Shown here: piece by piece, positions 37,945 to 47,439 of the stretch | How the letters are laid out: each line of letters starts with the position of its first letter | Position numbering within the stretch: the stretch's first letter is position 1 | Origin: Saccoglossus kowalevskii | Taxonomy: Eukaryota; Hemichordata; Enteropneusta; Harrimaniidae | Direction: 5' to 3' | DNA: 50,696 bases | Assembly: GCF_000003605.2 (NCBI RefSeq) | Contig: NW_003147782.1 | Location: 106,724 to 157,419 of the forward strand | Translations under genes and position numbers: made by a program | Notes under the pieces: model-generated | What the model was told of the DNA's origin: nothing | Database searches by the model: none | Seen by the model: the letters and a program-made list of their open reading frames with translations, nothing else

Positions 37945-38711
37945 TTATCCTCTTACAACTTGGGAGGGCCCGATCCAATTGTGCAACTTGGTCCAAAATG
38001 GTTGTTGCTTTCTTTGAAGACCAAGCCTTGACAACAAGGCATTTACATTTTCACCTCCTCCATTCCATTCAATGCAATGGTTTAATTCCAGTAACATGGG
38101 AACTGCGCATTCTTTATACTTAATAACTAATAAAGAATCCTTTTCGGCCTCACTGGAGAACTGCAGATTCACTGCCAAAAATAACTCATACCGAAGACAA
38201 TATATGTCCTTCAGGAAATCGGGTGAAAATACGGCTATAAACTTGTGACTTCCCATAATTCCATCATTTGATCGCTTTAGTCTCAATCCCCCAACTNNNN
38301 NNNNNNNNNNNNNNNNNNNNNNNNNNNNNNNNNNNNNNNNNNNNNNNNNNNNNNNNNNNNNNNNNNNNNNNNNNNNNNNNNNNNNNNNNNNNNNNNNNNN
38401 NNNNNNNNNNNNNNNNNNNNNNNNNNNNAACTGCAGATTCACTGCCAAAAATAACTCATACCGAAGACAATATATGTCCTTCAGGAAATCGGGTGAAAAT
38501 ACGGCTATAAACTTGTGACTTCCCATAATTCCATCATTTGATCGCTTTAGTCTCAATCCCCCAACTTTTGAGTCACGAATGTCCAAGAAAACCTTTAGAC
38601 CCCACTCTGTCTCCATTTTACGAACTAGAGTATCAACAACGAACTCTTCATCTTGTTCACAGTATGATACGTAAACATTATAGAGAAGATCCTCTGATTT
38701 GTCTAGGAAGT
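37945..38711 (-). CDS. IL-1R/Toll-like receptor copy 1, TIR-domain terminal exon (contains assembly gap)
   Basis: The TIR domain is an intracellular signalling module that recruits MyD88-type adaptors. Box 1 reads YNVYVSYCEQDEEFVVDTLV, box 2 FLDIRDSKVGG (the RD..xG loop) and box 3 PFWTKLHNW. KFIAVFSPDFLKDIYCLRYE is the alphaC/betaD region. The stop is TAA, after SQVVRG. The acceptor is TTCTTAG before 38711, entering in phase 1; a second AG 9 nt further (start 38702) would drop three residues. The exon is interrupted by 132 N (38297-38428) whose flanks are identical 138-bp segments. Removing N plus one repeat (270 nt) gives 497 nt, exactly the 488 nt of copy 2 plus the 9-nt acceptor extension, so the domain is probably intact in reality. 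It is nearly identical to copy 2. Confidence 0.88.
38159..38296. repeat. Gap-flanking duplicate, left (likely assembly artefact)
   Basis: 138 bp identical to 38429-38566 on the other side of the N run; copy 2 has this segment only once. Confidence 0.9.
38297..38428. other. Assembly gap (132 N) inside the TIR exon
   Basis: Unknown bases between two identical 138-bp segments; the gap is probably false. Confidence 1.
38429..38566. repeat. Gap-flanking duplicate, right
   Basis: Perfect copy of 38159-38296. Confidence 0.9.
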
Positions 38712-39190
38712 CTAAGAACAAACAAAACAGTAGTTAACGATGAAATGCACTTTTTAATTGTGTTTATTAATAAGCTATATGATAATGATATTAAATGCTG
38801 ACAAAGGGCGCCCTATCAGAGCTGGTTGCTCAAGAAACGGAACAGATTTTAGTCATGGGAATATGTTTAATTGTGCGTTTTGTTTTTAGCGCGAATGATG
38901 CTCCATATTAATGAGGTTTTTGGTTGACTAATATTCTAAGGCATAAGCCCAAATTGACAACGGCCTTGAGTGGGAACTGTCACAATGTTGGGGCCGAACA
39001 TATATTTTTTTAATAAAAAATTCTCGTGATCGTGAACGGGTACCCAATCTTCTTTTCTCATTGCCACCTACATCCCAACATCACTTAATTTGTTATCGGA
39101 TCTAGAGAAATTTCCGATGTTTAAATACTTCTATACTGAGTAGTATGTCACGGTTGCACGACTTCTGTTACTGTTATAATGACTACTTAC

Positions 39191-39684
39191 TACGATTCTC
39201 AGCAGGTTCCAATTCTATTATTTCCTTTAACGTTGCTAGTTTATTCTGTCGGAGTTTTTTCCTTAGCCAACTGCAGAACACCATCTTGGTATCCTCGGGG
39301 GCGGAGCTACGTCACGGACGTTCTACGTTAAGACGCGCACCACTGTACCACGTATTTCTATGGGCTTTGTGCGCGCTGCTGTGGAACGCCGGTGGAGCCG
39401 GTGAAAACTCGAGAAAACAACACAAACTCAACTTTGAAGTAATCCTGAACAACCAAATGCATATATGTTACACTCGTAGGGCTAATCTCGTTACATTGTT
39501 CAGGGGACTCTCAACAACCATCGCAAAGTACCGTTTTCTGCGAGTTTTTGGTCTTTGTTTTCACCGCGAGGGTTGCCAGGCGGTAGAAAATGCCCGGATG
39601 TCCGCCCCCGAGGATACACAATAACACTAACAACAACCACAATGACTAGTGTTATCTTATATAACATCAGTGACATCATGTAAC
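39191..39684 (-). pseudogene. IL-1R/Toll-like receptor copy 1, transmembrane exon broken by an insertion
   Basis: The acceptor CCTGTACAG precedes 39684 and the donor GTAAGT follows 39191. The exon begins in phase 1 and reads YMMSLMLYKITLVIVVVVSV, a strong membrane helix. At the TA at 39615-39616 a 323-bp inverted-repeat element interrupts it. Read through, the frame enters the element after VIVY and stops at TGA (39500-39502) about 37 codons later, before the basic juxtamembrane part and the TIR exon. Past the element the sequence encodes a juxtamembrane region homologous to copy 2 (LATLKEIIE.EPAENR). Removing the element with one TA leaves 169 nt, one base off a phase-1 exon; leaving both TA gives 171 nt and an open frame. 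So the allele predicts either a membrane-anchored receptor without TIR or a dead gene. Confidence 0.8.
39292..39614. mobile_element. 323-bp inverted-repeat insertion inside the transmembrane exon
   Basis: It starts TCCTCGGGGGCGGA and ends with the exact complement TCCGCCCCCGAGGA (14-bp perfect terminal repeats), flanked by TA on both sides. It is much more GC-rich than its surroundings and absent from copy 2, whose exon reads straight through at this place. It has an open frame on the plus strand through most of its length, but without any known domain. Tc1/mariner-like target choice is suggested by TA only. Confidence 0.85.
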
Positions 39685-39971
39685 CTGTACAGGAAGATAC
39701 GAAGCCAATAAAGCGAACAGAATGACAAAAAAGATCAGCTTTTAGTTTGACAATGGCATTTTGATATGATTGTCGTTGTTGCCTGGTAACAAATGGAAAC
39801 CGTTTTTACAATCTAGTTTCTTCTTATACACTTATTCAACGTGGATGTGAACATTTTCCTAAAATATATATGTATATGGCGAGAGTGTAGACAGTTGTCG
39901 ATTTATTTTTTTATGTTTTCATTTTGTGAAATGATATGAAAATCAACGTCTCACGTTGCATCTTCACGTAC

Positions 39972-40167
39972 CTCGTTTTTCAAAAGCAATGGGTTCTATT
40001 GGCCATACTGGTCCGAATAAACGCCCATCATACATACATGTGTAGTCTCTATAATCCTTGGCACTAAATATATCAGCTGCAAATTTAAAGACACCCATTT
40101 TGTCAAATTTCTCTCTAGTCAAATTAAATTCTTCAATGTCCAATCGATGGATGTTATTGCCATTTGC
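39972..40167 (-). CDS. IL-1R-like receptor copy 1, Ig-like domain exon (second half)
   Basis: The exon follows an acceptor CATCATAG and ends with AG before GTACGT. It is 196 nt, enters in phase 0 and leaves in phase 1, matching the phase-1 entry of the transmembrane exon. The translation starts ANGNNIHRLDIEEFNLTREK and later has FSAKDYRDYTCMYDGRLFGP, an Ig F-strand pattern (D.Y.C), ending EPIAFEKR just before the membrane. It carries one potential N-glycosylation site (NLT). With the preceding exon (ending YVSCSYDPK) it makes one Ig-like fold with 48 residues between cysteines. Ig plus one membrane helix plus TIR is the architecture of IL-1 receptor-like proteins. No homologue is seen at the matching place beside copy 2. 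Confidence 0.65.
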
Positions 40168-40207
40168 CTATGATGAACAAATACACATCCTTATTAGTAG
40201 TAGATAT

Positions 40208-40978
40208 TAGGCCACACTGATTTAATTTTATGGATGACATCCTCTGGAGACCCCAAAACTAATGCGAGAGGGCGAAAAAAAAAATCCTGCCAAAAAAAAA
40301 AAAAATCCTGCTAAGACCACAGGACTACGGAGCTGCTATTACAAATTGGACCACAGAACACAATGTACCAAAAAACAACAAGAAGTCTTTATTTGTAGGA
40401 GGCACATGTTGATATACACATCTCGTACTGTATTACTGTCACAGGTATAACCATTTCAGACAAGCTCTGGTACATGTAGTCATGATGAAGTACCTTCAGT
40501 CAAAAACACTGCATGCAAGGTACAACATGGACATCATTTTCAGTACAAGTCAATGCGGAATGTACATATCACTACTTTATGACAATAACTAACAAAACAT
40601 TGCAATGATACAGAAATGTCCTTGCCAATCTCTCGTATAGCTGTGTAAACGTCATATCTCCCTGGCCGACGTCAATTGCGTACCAGTCTACAACAATCCC
40701 TCAGTTTTTCCTCTGAACTGTTATGCTCACGCATTCCCGGCAACGCAATACGCATGTGCAGAAGATCATTTACGACAAAATTGGCACGTTTTTAGATAGT
40801 CCAAAAAGAGTTTTACGACAAGCCGGCGCTTTGCGACAATATGAGTCGGCATGTTCCGGACAGAAAACCGATCTGTAGAGACTCGTCGTCGGAGATTTTT
40901 TTTTTTTTTTTTTTGAGAAAAGGCGAAAACTAATGCGCGCGTGGATGTCATCCATACAATTAAGTCGGTGTGGCCTTA
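40208..40978. mobile_element. Non-autonomous TIR transposon, about 770 bp, in a receptor intron
   Basis: The left end TAGGCCACACTGATTTAATT and the following TATGGATGACATCC are matched at the right end by GGATGTCATCCATACAATTA continuing to GTGTGGCCTTA: about 35 bp of inverted repeat with about three mismatches. The interior has A-rich (40275-40310) and T-rich (40893-40912) tracts and no transposase. The superfamily is not assignable by eye. It lies between the two Ig-like exons. Confidence 0.8.
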
Positions 40979-42406
40979 GGGTAAAAAAAGAGAGAGGCAA
41001 AATGCCAAATACTGTGACAGGTTAGCGGTTATACAAACATATGTTAAGTACGTAAATATTTTAAAGACTTCTTATATGCTAATTGTATCATTACTACTAA
41101 AACTATAGGTTTGCCGGTTATCAAACAAGCAACATGTGAAACAGCATTTAATTTATGAATCTTTATCAGTATAGTATAGTATATATATGCGTGAACATAG
41201 TCATTAGCATACATTCGTCCCATCCTTATTATGTATGGTAAAAGGGATGTTCTCATCCCATCCACGCAAAGCATTTATTCATTTCACAAATTTCGTCCAC
41301 GAAGGCTATTAGTAATAATACAGCTGGAAGAATTGAAAAACCTGGGTTTTTGACAACCTTTATCAACCATGACACTACTCCAAAAAAAATCCAATTTTTA
41401 AATCTGTGGATTTTTTTATCACGATTAATCATCTCAAAGAACTTGTCTGATAATGTAAATTCATCATCAGCGATCAAAACGAGAGCTATTCGTTGTTGAA
41501 TGAATGATGCGAAGTGGATACTTTGAACGTCGTTTACACATATAGCAGTGGATAGCCTTCGTTTTGTCATAGTATCACGTAAAACGATACAAGAGTAATT
41601 TGTCCCCGTTACATAGGTGACATTACTGTGATGAATTTGTTTTGCTTATCTGTTGATCGACTTATTTAGCTGATTACTAGCGAATGGCTGTGTTATATCT
41701 GTCATCGTTTAGGCCCATGCGAGGTTCTGGACGGAACTTGGTTCAGTGATTTGGAACTAATTACGATATAACCGTCGCTATCAGGACTACTATTTCTGAC
41801 AGTTGGTATTTGCAGTTATTGATATAGTGAACGATTAATCAAAAGATATGACATGTCCAGAACTTGGTGTGATTGGCTGTATGATTGACGGTTACGCCCT
41901 AGATTCTTTAAACCGCTTTGTAATTGGTTAAGGTTTTGAAAATGAATAAAGTTGTTTTAATTGGTCTTGGCGAGAACACCACGAGAGACGCAGTCTTGGG
42001 GCGAGTCTTGAGATGCAGTCTAGGTTGAGTCTTGGGTCAGCCTTGCGATAGTCTTGGGGACTTTTCCCCAGGGCGATGTGTCTTATAGAGTACTCGACTG
42101 ACTGGCTGAAGACGAAAGTTGAAACCTATTTTGTTGTGTGCGTCTATTTGACTGTAAACGTTTAAGTGACTTTCCCGATCCCGCACCTCAAGGGGACGTG
42201 ATAGAGAGACGAGATGAGATATTCCCCCCTGACACGTGTGGAGAACCCAGAGGAGAAGATTTCCCCCCTCATATTACACAATATCGCACTTTATCAACGT
42301 CTAAACTATGATATTTCAAAATGGTACTATCTAAATGCTTTGATTTTTCACAATTAATCATCTCAGCGAATAATAAATAATCCTTATCTAATCTACCTCA
42401 TTTTAC
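40979..42406 (-). other. Receptor intron between the Ig-like exons, distal part
   Basis: A minus-strand open frame at 41253-41570 (105 aa) includes hydrophobic stretches (FFGVVSWLIKVV and ILPAVLLLIAFV) but has no family match and no convincing splice sites. From about 41860 to 42200 lies a segment related, in opposite orientation, to the insertion in copy 2 near 47500-47850. Confidence 0.45.
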
Positions 42407-42543
42407 CTTGGGGTCGTAAGAACAGCTCACGTATATATTGTCACAATATACGGGCTTGGCAAACAAGGAAACGACTTCTATCTCAATCCAAAAGCCATCT
42501 TCGTAGGGGTTTCTTAGTACGCCGAATGACTCAGTTATGCAAT
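42407..42543 (-). CDS. IL-1R-like receptor copy 1, Ig-like domain exon (first half), candidate
   Basis: Bounded by an AG (ATTCAAG) and a donor GTAAAA, this 137-nt exon enters in phase 1 and leaves in phase 0, exactly what the exon at 40167 needs. It reads CITESFGVLRNPYEDGFWIE, then EVVSLFAKPVYCDNIYVSCS, then YDPK at the junction. WIEIEVVSLFAKP looks like an inter-domain linker and A strand, and YVSCSY the B strand with the first domain cysteine. The acceptor is weak and an alternative AG lies about 30 nt downstream, so the 5' edge is uncertain. Exons for further ectodomain and signal peptide were not found in the next 4 kb. Confidence 0.55.
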
Positions 42544-44513
42544 CTTGAATATCACACATGTACGTGTAGAGGTAGTATCAACACAATGTAGAGAATCTTC
42601 AATGAAAACAGAGTGAGAAATTTTTTTTTTCATGCATTCAGCTCGAAATAAAATATACGGGTCAACAAAATGCTCCCTTGTGAAAAAAAAACTTGTTGAA
42701 AACCACAAGTTCGTTTGCTTCGATATTATACATATAAGTACTACAGGTGGACCTCTCACAGATTTCATGCTGATATGTTCAATTCCCTCATTTAGATGAT
42801 TATTTTTTGGTCAAAGGTGATTCTTCTTGCTAAAAACTGCAAGCCAGATTGCTTCGATATTATACATATAAGTACCTCAGGTGGACCAGACCAGATTTTT
42901 TCATTTTCTAATGATATTCTCTAATTAAAATGTGCATTGCTAACAGCGGAGCTATCACGACCGAAGGGCTGCTTGTTTATATCACTTTTTATTCTTCAGA
43001 TATTCATTAGTATTATGTAGTCCACCAGTTAAATTTTCTAGCAAAATATTGTGAGTGAAGTATGACATCAATGCCGTACTAGAAAATATAAATGGCATAA
43101 CTGCACTGATGAATATCTAAAGAATGAAAAGTGATATAAAAAATACATTTGTGAAGCTCTTTATCTGGGATTATCATTATGTTGGTTGTCTTAACTATTT
43201 TCTTTTAACTCACCGGATGCATTTCGACTTGGATAACTGGATGTACAAAGTTGCGTACTTAACCGATTGCAGTATGAGGAATGCAAGACACTGTCTGGCT
43301 GTCTGGCTGGCTTCCTGGCTGGCAACCGTCGGGAACTGAGACTGAGCGGGAAAGAACCACGGACGCAAAATATACATCTAGATGGATTAAACTATTTTAC
43401 ACTTAGGTAGAAAACAGTAATAAACATATGCAAATGTACGGTTTGTACAGACCACAACCACCCAAGCGAATAAATGGTTTAATCTCAATATGTTGCAATT
43501 ATTTGTTAAATTGTAATGATTAACAATAAAATTGCTGCACGGTTTCCATACAATGTAGCAATATATCGATAGTTTTTTTTCCGGTAAACAAGGTTCAACT
43601 CAGGATGTCACTATCCGATCATTGACCGACCTCGATTACTGTCGGACGCAACACATTTTCAAACTGAATGCGTGCTCGGATACAGCTGGAACGGAGAGCC
43701 GGGCGTTTTGACCGTTATTGCGCGCGAGTAATAGGTTTGACTAGCGCCACCAACGGCGCGAAATTATGTTTTTATATAAATGCGGAAGTGATGCGGTATT
43801 TTCTTTTTGTGTTTTTTTATAATCTTGGGCAAAAATCATAATTTAAAGTGATGAACTGATATGCAGGTCTCAAATGCAACGAAGTCATATTGGCTTAAGA
43901 TCAAAAATTAAACGATTACAATTTACAGTGACCTTCGTGTTCACCTTTCAAAATCAAAACATCAAATTTGGCGTTTTTGTAAGTGTCACATTTTTTTTTT
44001 ATAAAAACACTTTTTCATTTTCTGTTTTGACTCGGACAAAAAATTTTTGAATTAAAAATTACAATTTTGACCTTTGCACTAGCGAGCATGACAAACCACT
44101 ATATATCCACTGACCGTGACGGCGTTGCCCGGCATGACGTGCTTTTCGAGCGGTCTCAGAATCTCTCAGTGTTTGGCTGTCTTCTCGCCGAGAGAAATCA
44201 GTATTGCTCACCAAACGTATTGTGGTATTTTGGGTCACGTTGAGGGTTTCAGTGTATTTTGCTTTATTCGTCCTCAACTCTGGGTCAACGTACATGGTGA
44301 TGTGTACATGGTACACGTTTATTTTCCTGGGCCGGAATTTCTTAATCTGGAGTTGATTCCTAAATCAAGTAAAAAACTATATCGCAATTTTACAATGCCA
44401 CATCTTCCTGGGTTAATATTAGAAAATTTACATTTTGTTGGGGTTCGGTCTGTCTCTTAAAGTGTTCACACTAAAATGTTGTTAGGATGAAAGAGTCGCA
44501 AATGTGAACGTAA
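42544..44513. other. Repeat-rich flank; no exon confirmed
   Basis: It contains a diverged 135-bp tandem duplication (about 42694-42900, with TTGCTTCGATATTATACATA in both units), the hairpin element at 42976-43140 and a short CTGGCTG run at 43290-43325. At 44116-44460 overlapping open frames exist on both strands; neither shows a known domain. This could be intron of the receptor or intergenic. Confidence 0.45.
42976..43140. repeat. Hairpin-type inverted repeat, about 165 bp
   Basis: The arms 42976-43010 and 43106-43140 are complementary at about 32 of 35 positions, starting TTTATATCACTTTT. The loop is about 95 bp. Probably a small MITE. Confidence 0.8.
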
Positions 44514-44673
44514 TTAAAGCAGGAGGGTCGTCACCTGCGCACGCGCGTGAATTGGGTCTCAAACGATGATAACACACACACAAACGCAAAGGCTCATGGG
44601 TAGACGCTTGTTTGTAAACATTGAAACGCTATGGCCATCTGACGCATGCGCAGGTGGCGACTCCCCGCTTTAA
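44514..44673. mobile_element. MITE copy B, TTAA-flanked
   Basis: A 160-bp second copy of the element at 3276-3440 in the same orientation, with the same TTAA borders and terminal inverted repeats (AAAGCAGGAGGGTCGTC at the left, GACTCCCCGCTTT at the right). The interior differs by substitutions and a short indel. Confidence 0.82.
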
Positions 44674-45854
44674 TTTTTGTTCCGTCCTAATAAGTGATAA
44701 CTTGTGTACACAAATTAGAATTAATTTTCTAAATGATATTTATCCTTATCCTTGTAAACTAGAGGATGATTTGAACCACATTTACATTCGTTCTATTATC
44801 AATTGCGTATCTGTCTATTACTAACGTTTATTCCAATCATATTACTGTTCGTAATATTATTTGACCTGTGTAATAATCATGGCCTGCTACATAATCTTAA
44901 CACTAATCTCATGGAAGCATCCAGGAAAAATGTAGTTGCTAGTGTTAAAATTGTGTAATCATTTAGCACTTGCATAATAGCTCAGTTATAACAGCCAACT
45001 TATTCCTGTAAATTCAGTTATACTTTAATTTCAGATACCTTTAACATTATTATGTTTACATACATGTCTTGGCAGAAACGATTGAGGAATGGGCATCTTC
45101 TTTAGCACTCTGGCTCTGAATATTCTCTTTGCCAGGTGTTTTCAATTAGTCTAACATTCTTGTGGCGTGGTCCATGCCATCTGTTCATCCACTGATGATA
45201 CATTTTGACTCCTACTCCCTTAGTGAATCATCAGTCCCCCATACTCAAGAGCTCCCTTCTTGGCAGCGCTATTCTTTCTTCATAGCATTTCAAATTATTA
45301 AATTAAAGTTCAGAGTCACTGAAATACATGGCAAGTCTACATTCTCCTCATGTAGATAGTCCAAACACTTCAATGATTCTTGCCATTTCTCCTTTATGGC
45401 ACGGGGTTTTATTTCATCACCAAATTATAACTAGTAGTATCTATTAGTACCCTTGCATGAAATGTTCGGGATAATTCCTGTGCCAGTATGTCTTTGCTTG
45501 TACTGGAATTGGAAATGCCTCTTCTTTTATCTCGTACCCTTCGTGCAGTACTGCACCAATCCAGTGTTTATTTCAAAAAAATGGATCGGAAATAGGATAG
45601 GAAATAAGACTAATTTAATTTTTAGGGTTGTAAAAATGATTTTATGGCTGGGACCCCAATTTAGGTGATTATGCTCTTTCTAAGATTCTTCTTTGTCTGA
45701 GGTGCTGCTATGAAAGTGAGGAATGAAGCGCCGGCGTATGGTGAAAGACAAAAACAGCTCATCAAATGTATCATTCGCATTACCATCATCTGACTCTGTG
45801 TCTAGGAGAGCAACAGACAACTATTTCACCTCCTCTTTCTTCGACGACTTCTTT
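44674..45854. other. Intergenic or intronic; possible further retroelement debris
   Basis: On the minus strand around 45340-45420 a short frame reads AIKEKWQESLKCLDYLHEEN before stopping; it may be debris of the Gypsy element next to it or of another element. No intact gene was seen. Confidence 0.4.
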
Positions 45855-46245
45855 CTGACTAACATAAAACTTTAGCAGGTTAACATGGAATGATTTTCTT
45901 ACTATTATGAATTGGAAATAATAAGATTACCAAATCCTCAGCCTCGAAATATCGCTTACCGCATGTCATAGTAATGTTTTTGCTTCACCGTGGCTCTTCC
46001 AAGACTTTTCTGTGCAAGTTTGCATGTGTCAATGACATACTGATATATTGTATGCATCCTCTTATTTGATTTTTAATTAATGGCATTGGTTCTCTCCTGC
46101 GAAGCACCAACATGGCTGTACATATTCACAAGTGCCTCTGCTACAATACAGGTTACAATATTCTTCAGGTGGCATAATCAACCAAAGTCAAAATGTAACC
46201 ATTACCTCCTTCAGTTGATGGAAATATTGACCCAACCCATCTACC
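45855..46245 (-). mobile_element. Ty3/Gypsy integrase relic with internal deletion
   Basis: In broken minus-strand frames the conserved order of a Gypsy integrase is visible. FPSTEGGNGYILTLVDYAT comes first (catalytic-core start with the second-Asp region), then IVAEALVNMYSHVGASQE after a frameshift. TCKLAQKSLGRATVKQKHYY follows, and last is SFHVNLLKFYVSQK, the typical HVN-LLK-Y end. The stretch that should hold the last core acidic residues, between SQE and the TCKLA part, is missing, and several stops interrupt the frame. No reverse transcriptase, protease or LTR was recognised nearby. It is a dead fragment. Confidence 0.75.
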
Positions 46246-47036
46246 GCCACTCAATGGCATTTTGTTCAAGGATATTTAAGGTAGAGATGATTACCTGACA
46301 GGTATTTTAATTAGTTAATTAGGCAACCAAGATGACCTCCCTTGTCCACAAAACTATATATTTTCGGAAAGCTTATTGTATGATTTTTTTAAATTTTGTA
46401 AGTATTTTTTTGTATGGACACTGTAGTTTGAAATATGCACAAAAAAGTGTTTTTTTTGGTCAAAAGTGATTTTAAAAAAATAGCTTCTAAGCCATGCCAC
46501 TGTTTCCTGTCAAAATTGGTTTACGGGTACATCTGTTTACTATGAAGAAAGTGCCGTCTTGAACAAATTTCTACAAGTTGTCAATTTTGCTGGGCAGCAG
46601 CTTAAATTTCACTAATTCAAGTTAATGCATAAATTAACACCCAAGCTATTTGTTTGTCCGATTGTTGTAACACTGCTCAACCAAAAACAATGCCCCGACG
46701 GTGTTTTGAAGATAAACACATTGTCAATCATTTGTGAACATTTCAATAGAAAAGGTCAAAGCGTCTAGGAGATATTTTTTTAAAGTTCTGGAATGTGCAC
46801 TAAAAAGAAGCTGAGATAATTGCTAATTTGCATATTTTATAGTTAATATATGCTGATTTACATCGCCATTGGATTTAACAGAGTTCCACTAATTATTTTA
46901 ACTTCAAATTTCCACAGAATACAGATGTTCATACAGTGCCATAAAATATAAAAAAAAGTTAAATTTGTCAAAATAAACTGCATCTCAACCTTAAGGGATT
47001 TACTTGTGTGGAATGTTTTATAACATCCATAACAGA
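46246..47036. other. Spacer between Gypsy relic and duplication copy 2; no gene seen
   Basis: AT-rich, with runs of T and A; nothing recognisable. Confidence 0.45.
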
Positions 47037-47439
47037 ACCAGAAAAAAAACAATATCAATTAGTCAGTGGTGTATAGAGTAGAGGTCTGTCAAATTGTTCT
47101 TGCAGCCTGATGATATTCCTGAGACTTTAAAGTTTTCAATCCTGGTGAGGGAGATGGGCAAGGCGCCAGCACATGTAAACTGTAAATTTCAAATGGTTTG
47201 AGGTTTAACACATTTTTGCAAAATATCAGAAAGAAATGGCGCCATGTTCTACAAAGGAAACGTTTAAAACAACGTTATAGTATTGCTTATTCGTAATCAG
47301 CACCCAAATAACTCCAGTAATGAAAATGTCCATGATATGTAGATTAAAGCTTTTTTTATTATTTCTACATTATTCAAATTATATAGGACTCGATTTAGAG
47401 AAATGTAGGCAGAAACGGGAAAATAGTTAGACTGGGATG

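Larger units (their letters stand above)
36831..39928 (-). repeat. Segmental duplication, copy 1 (receptor 3' half)
   Basis: Homologous to 47037-50454 in the same orientation, including 3' flank, TIR exon, intron, transmembrane exon and part of the next intron. Copy 1 has a 12-bp direct repeat near 36841-36856, the transmembrane-exon insertion (39292-39614) and a gap in the TIR exon; copy 2 has two insertions of its own. Flanks and introns are visibly more diverged than the TIR exon. Confidence 0.92.

Noticed and set aside
37945..38721. A genuine 258-residue TIR protein with an internal repeat
   Set aside because: The repeat is identical at the base level on both sides of an N run, and the intact copy has it once.
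39145..39624. 159-codon open frame on the plus strand
   Set aside because: Runs antisense through the receptor's transmembrane exon and its GC-rich insertion; no domain, so best explained by GC-rich sequence without stops.
41253..41570. 105-codon hydrophobic frame on the minus strand, considered as an extra receptor exon
   Set aside because: No acceptor or donor in a fitting phase, no Ig or TIR motif, and it lies between two exons that already match in phase.
44059..44460. Overlapping open frames on both strands
   Set aside because: Neither shows a recognisable domain or splice context; kept only as a note.
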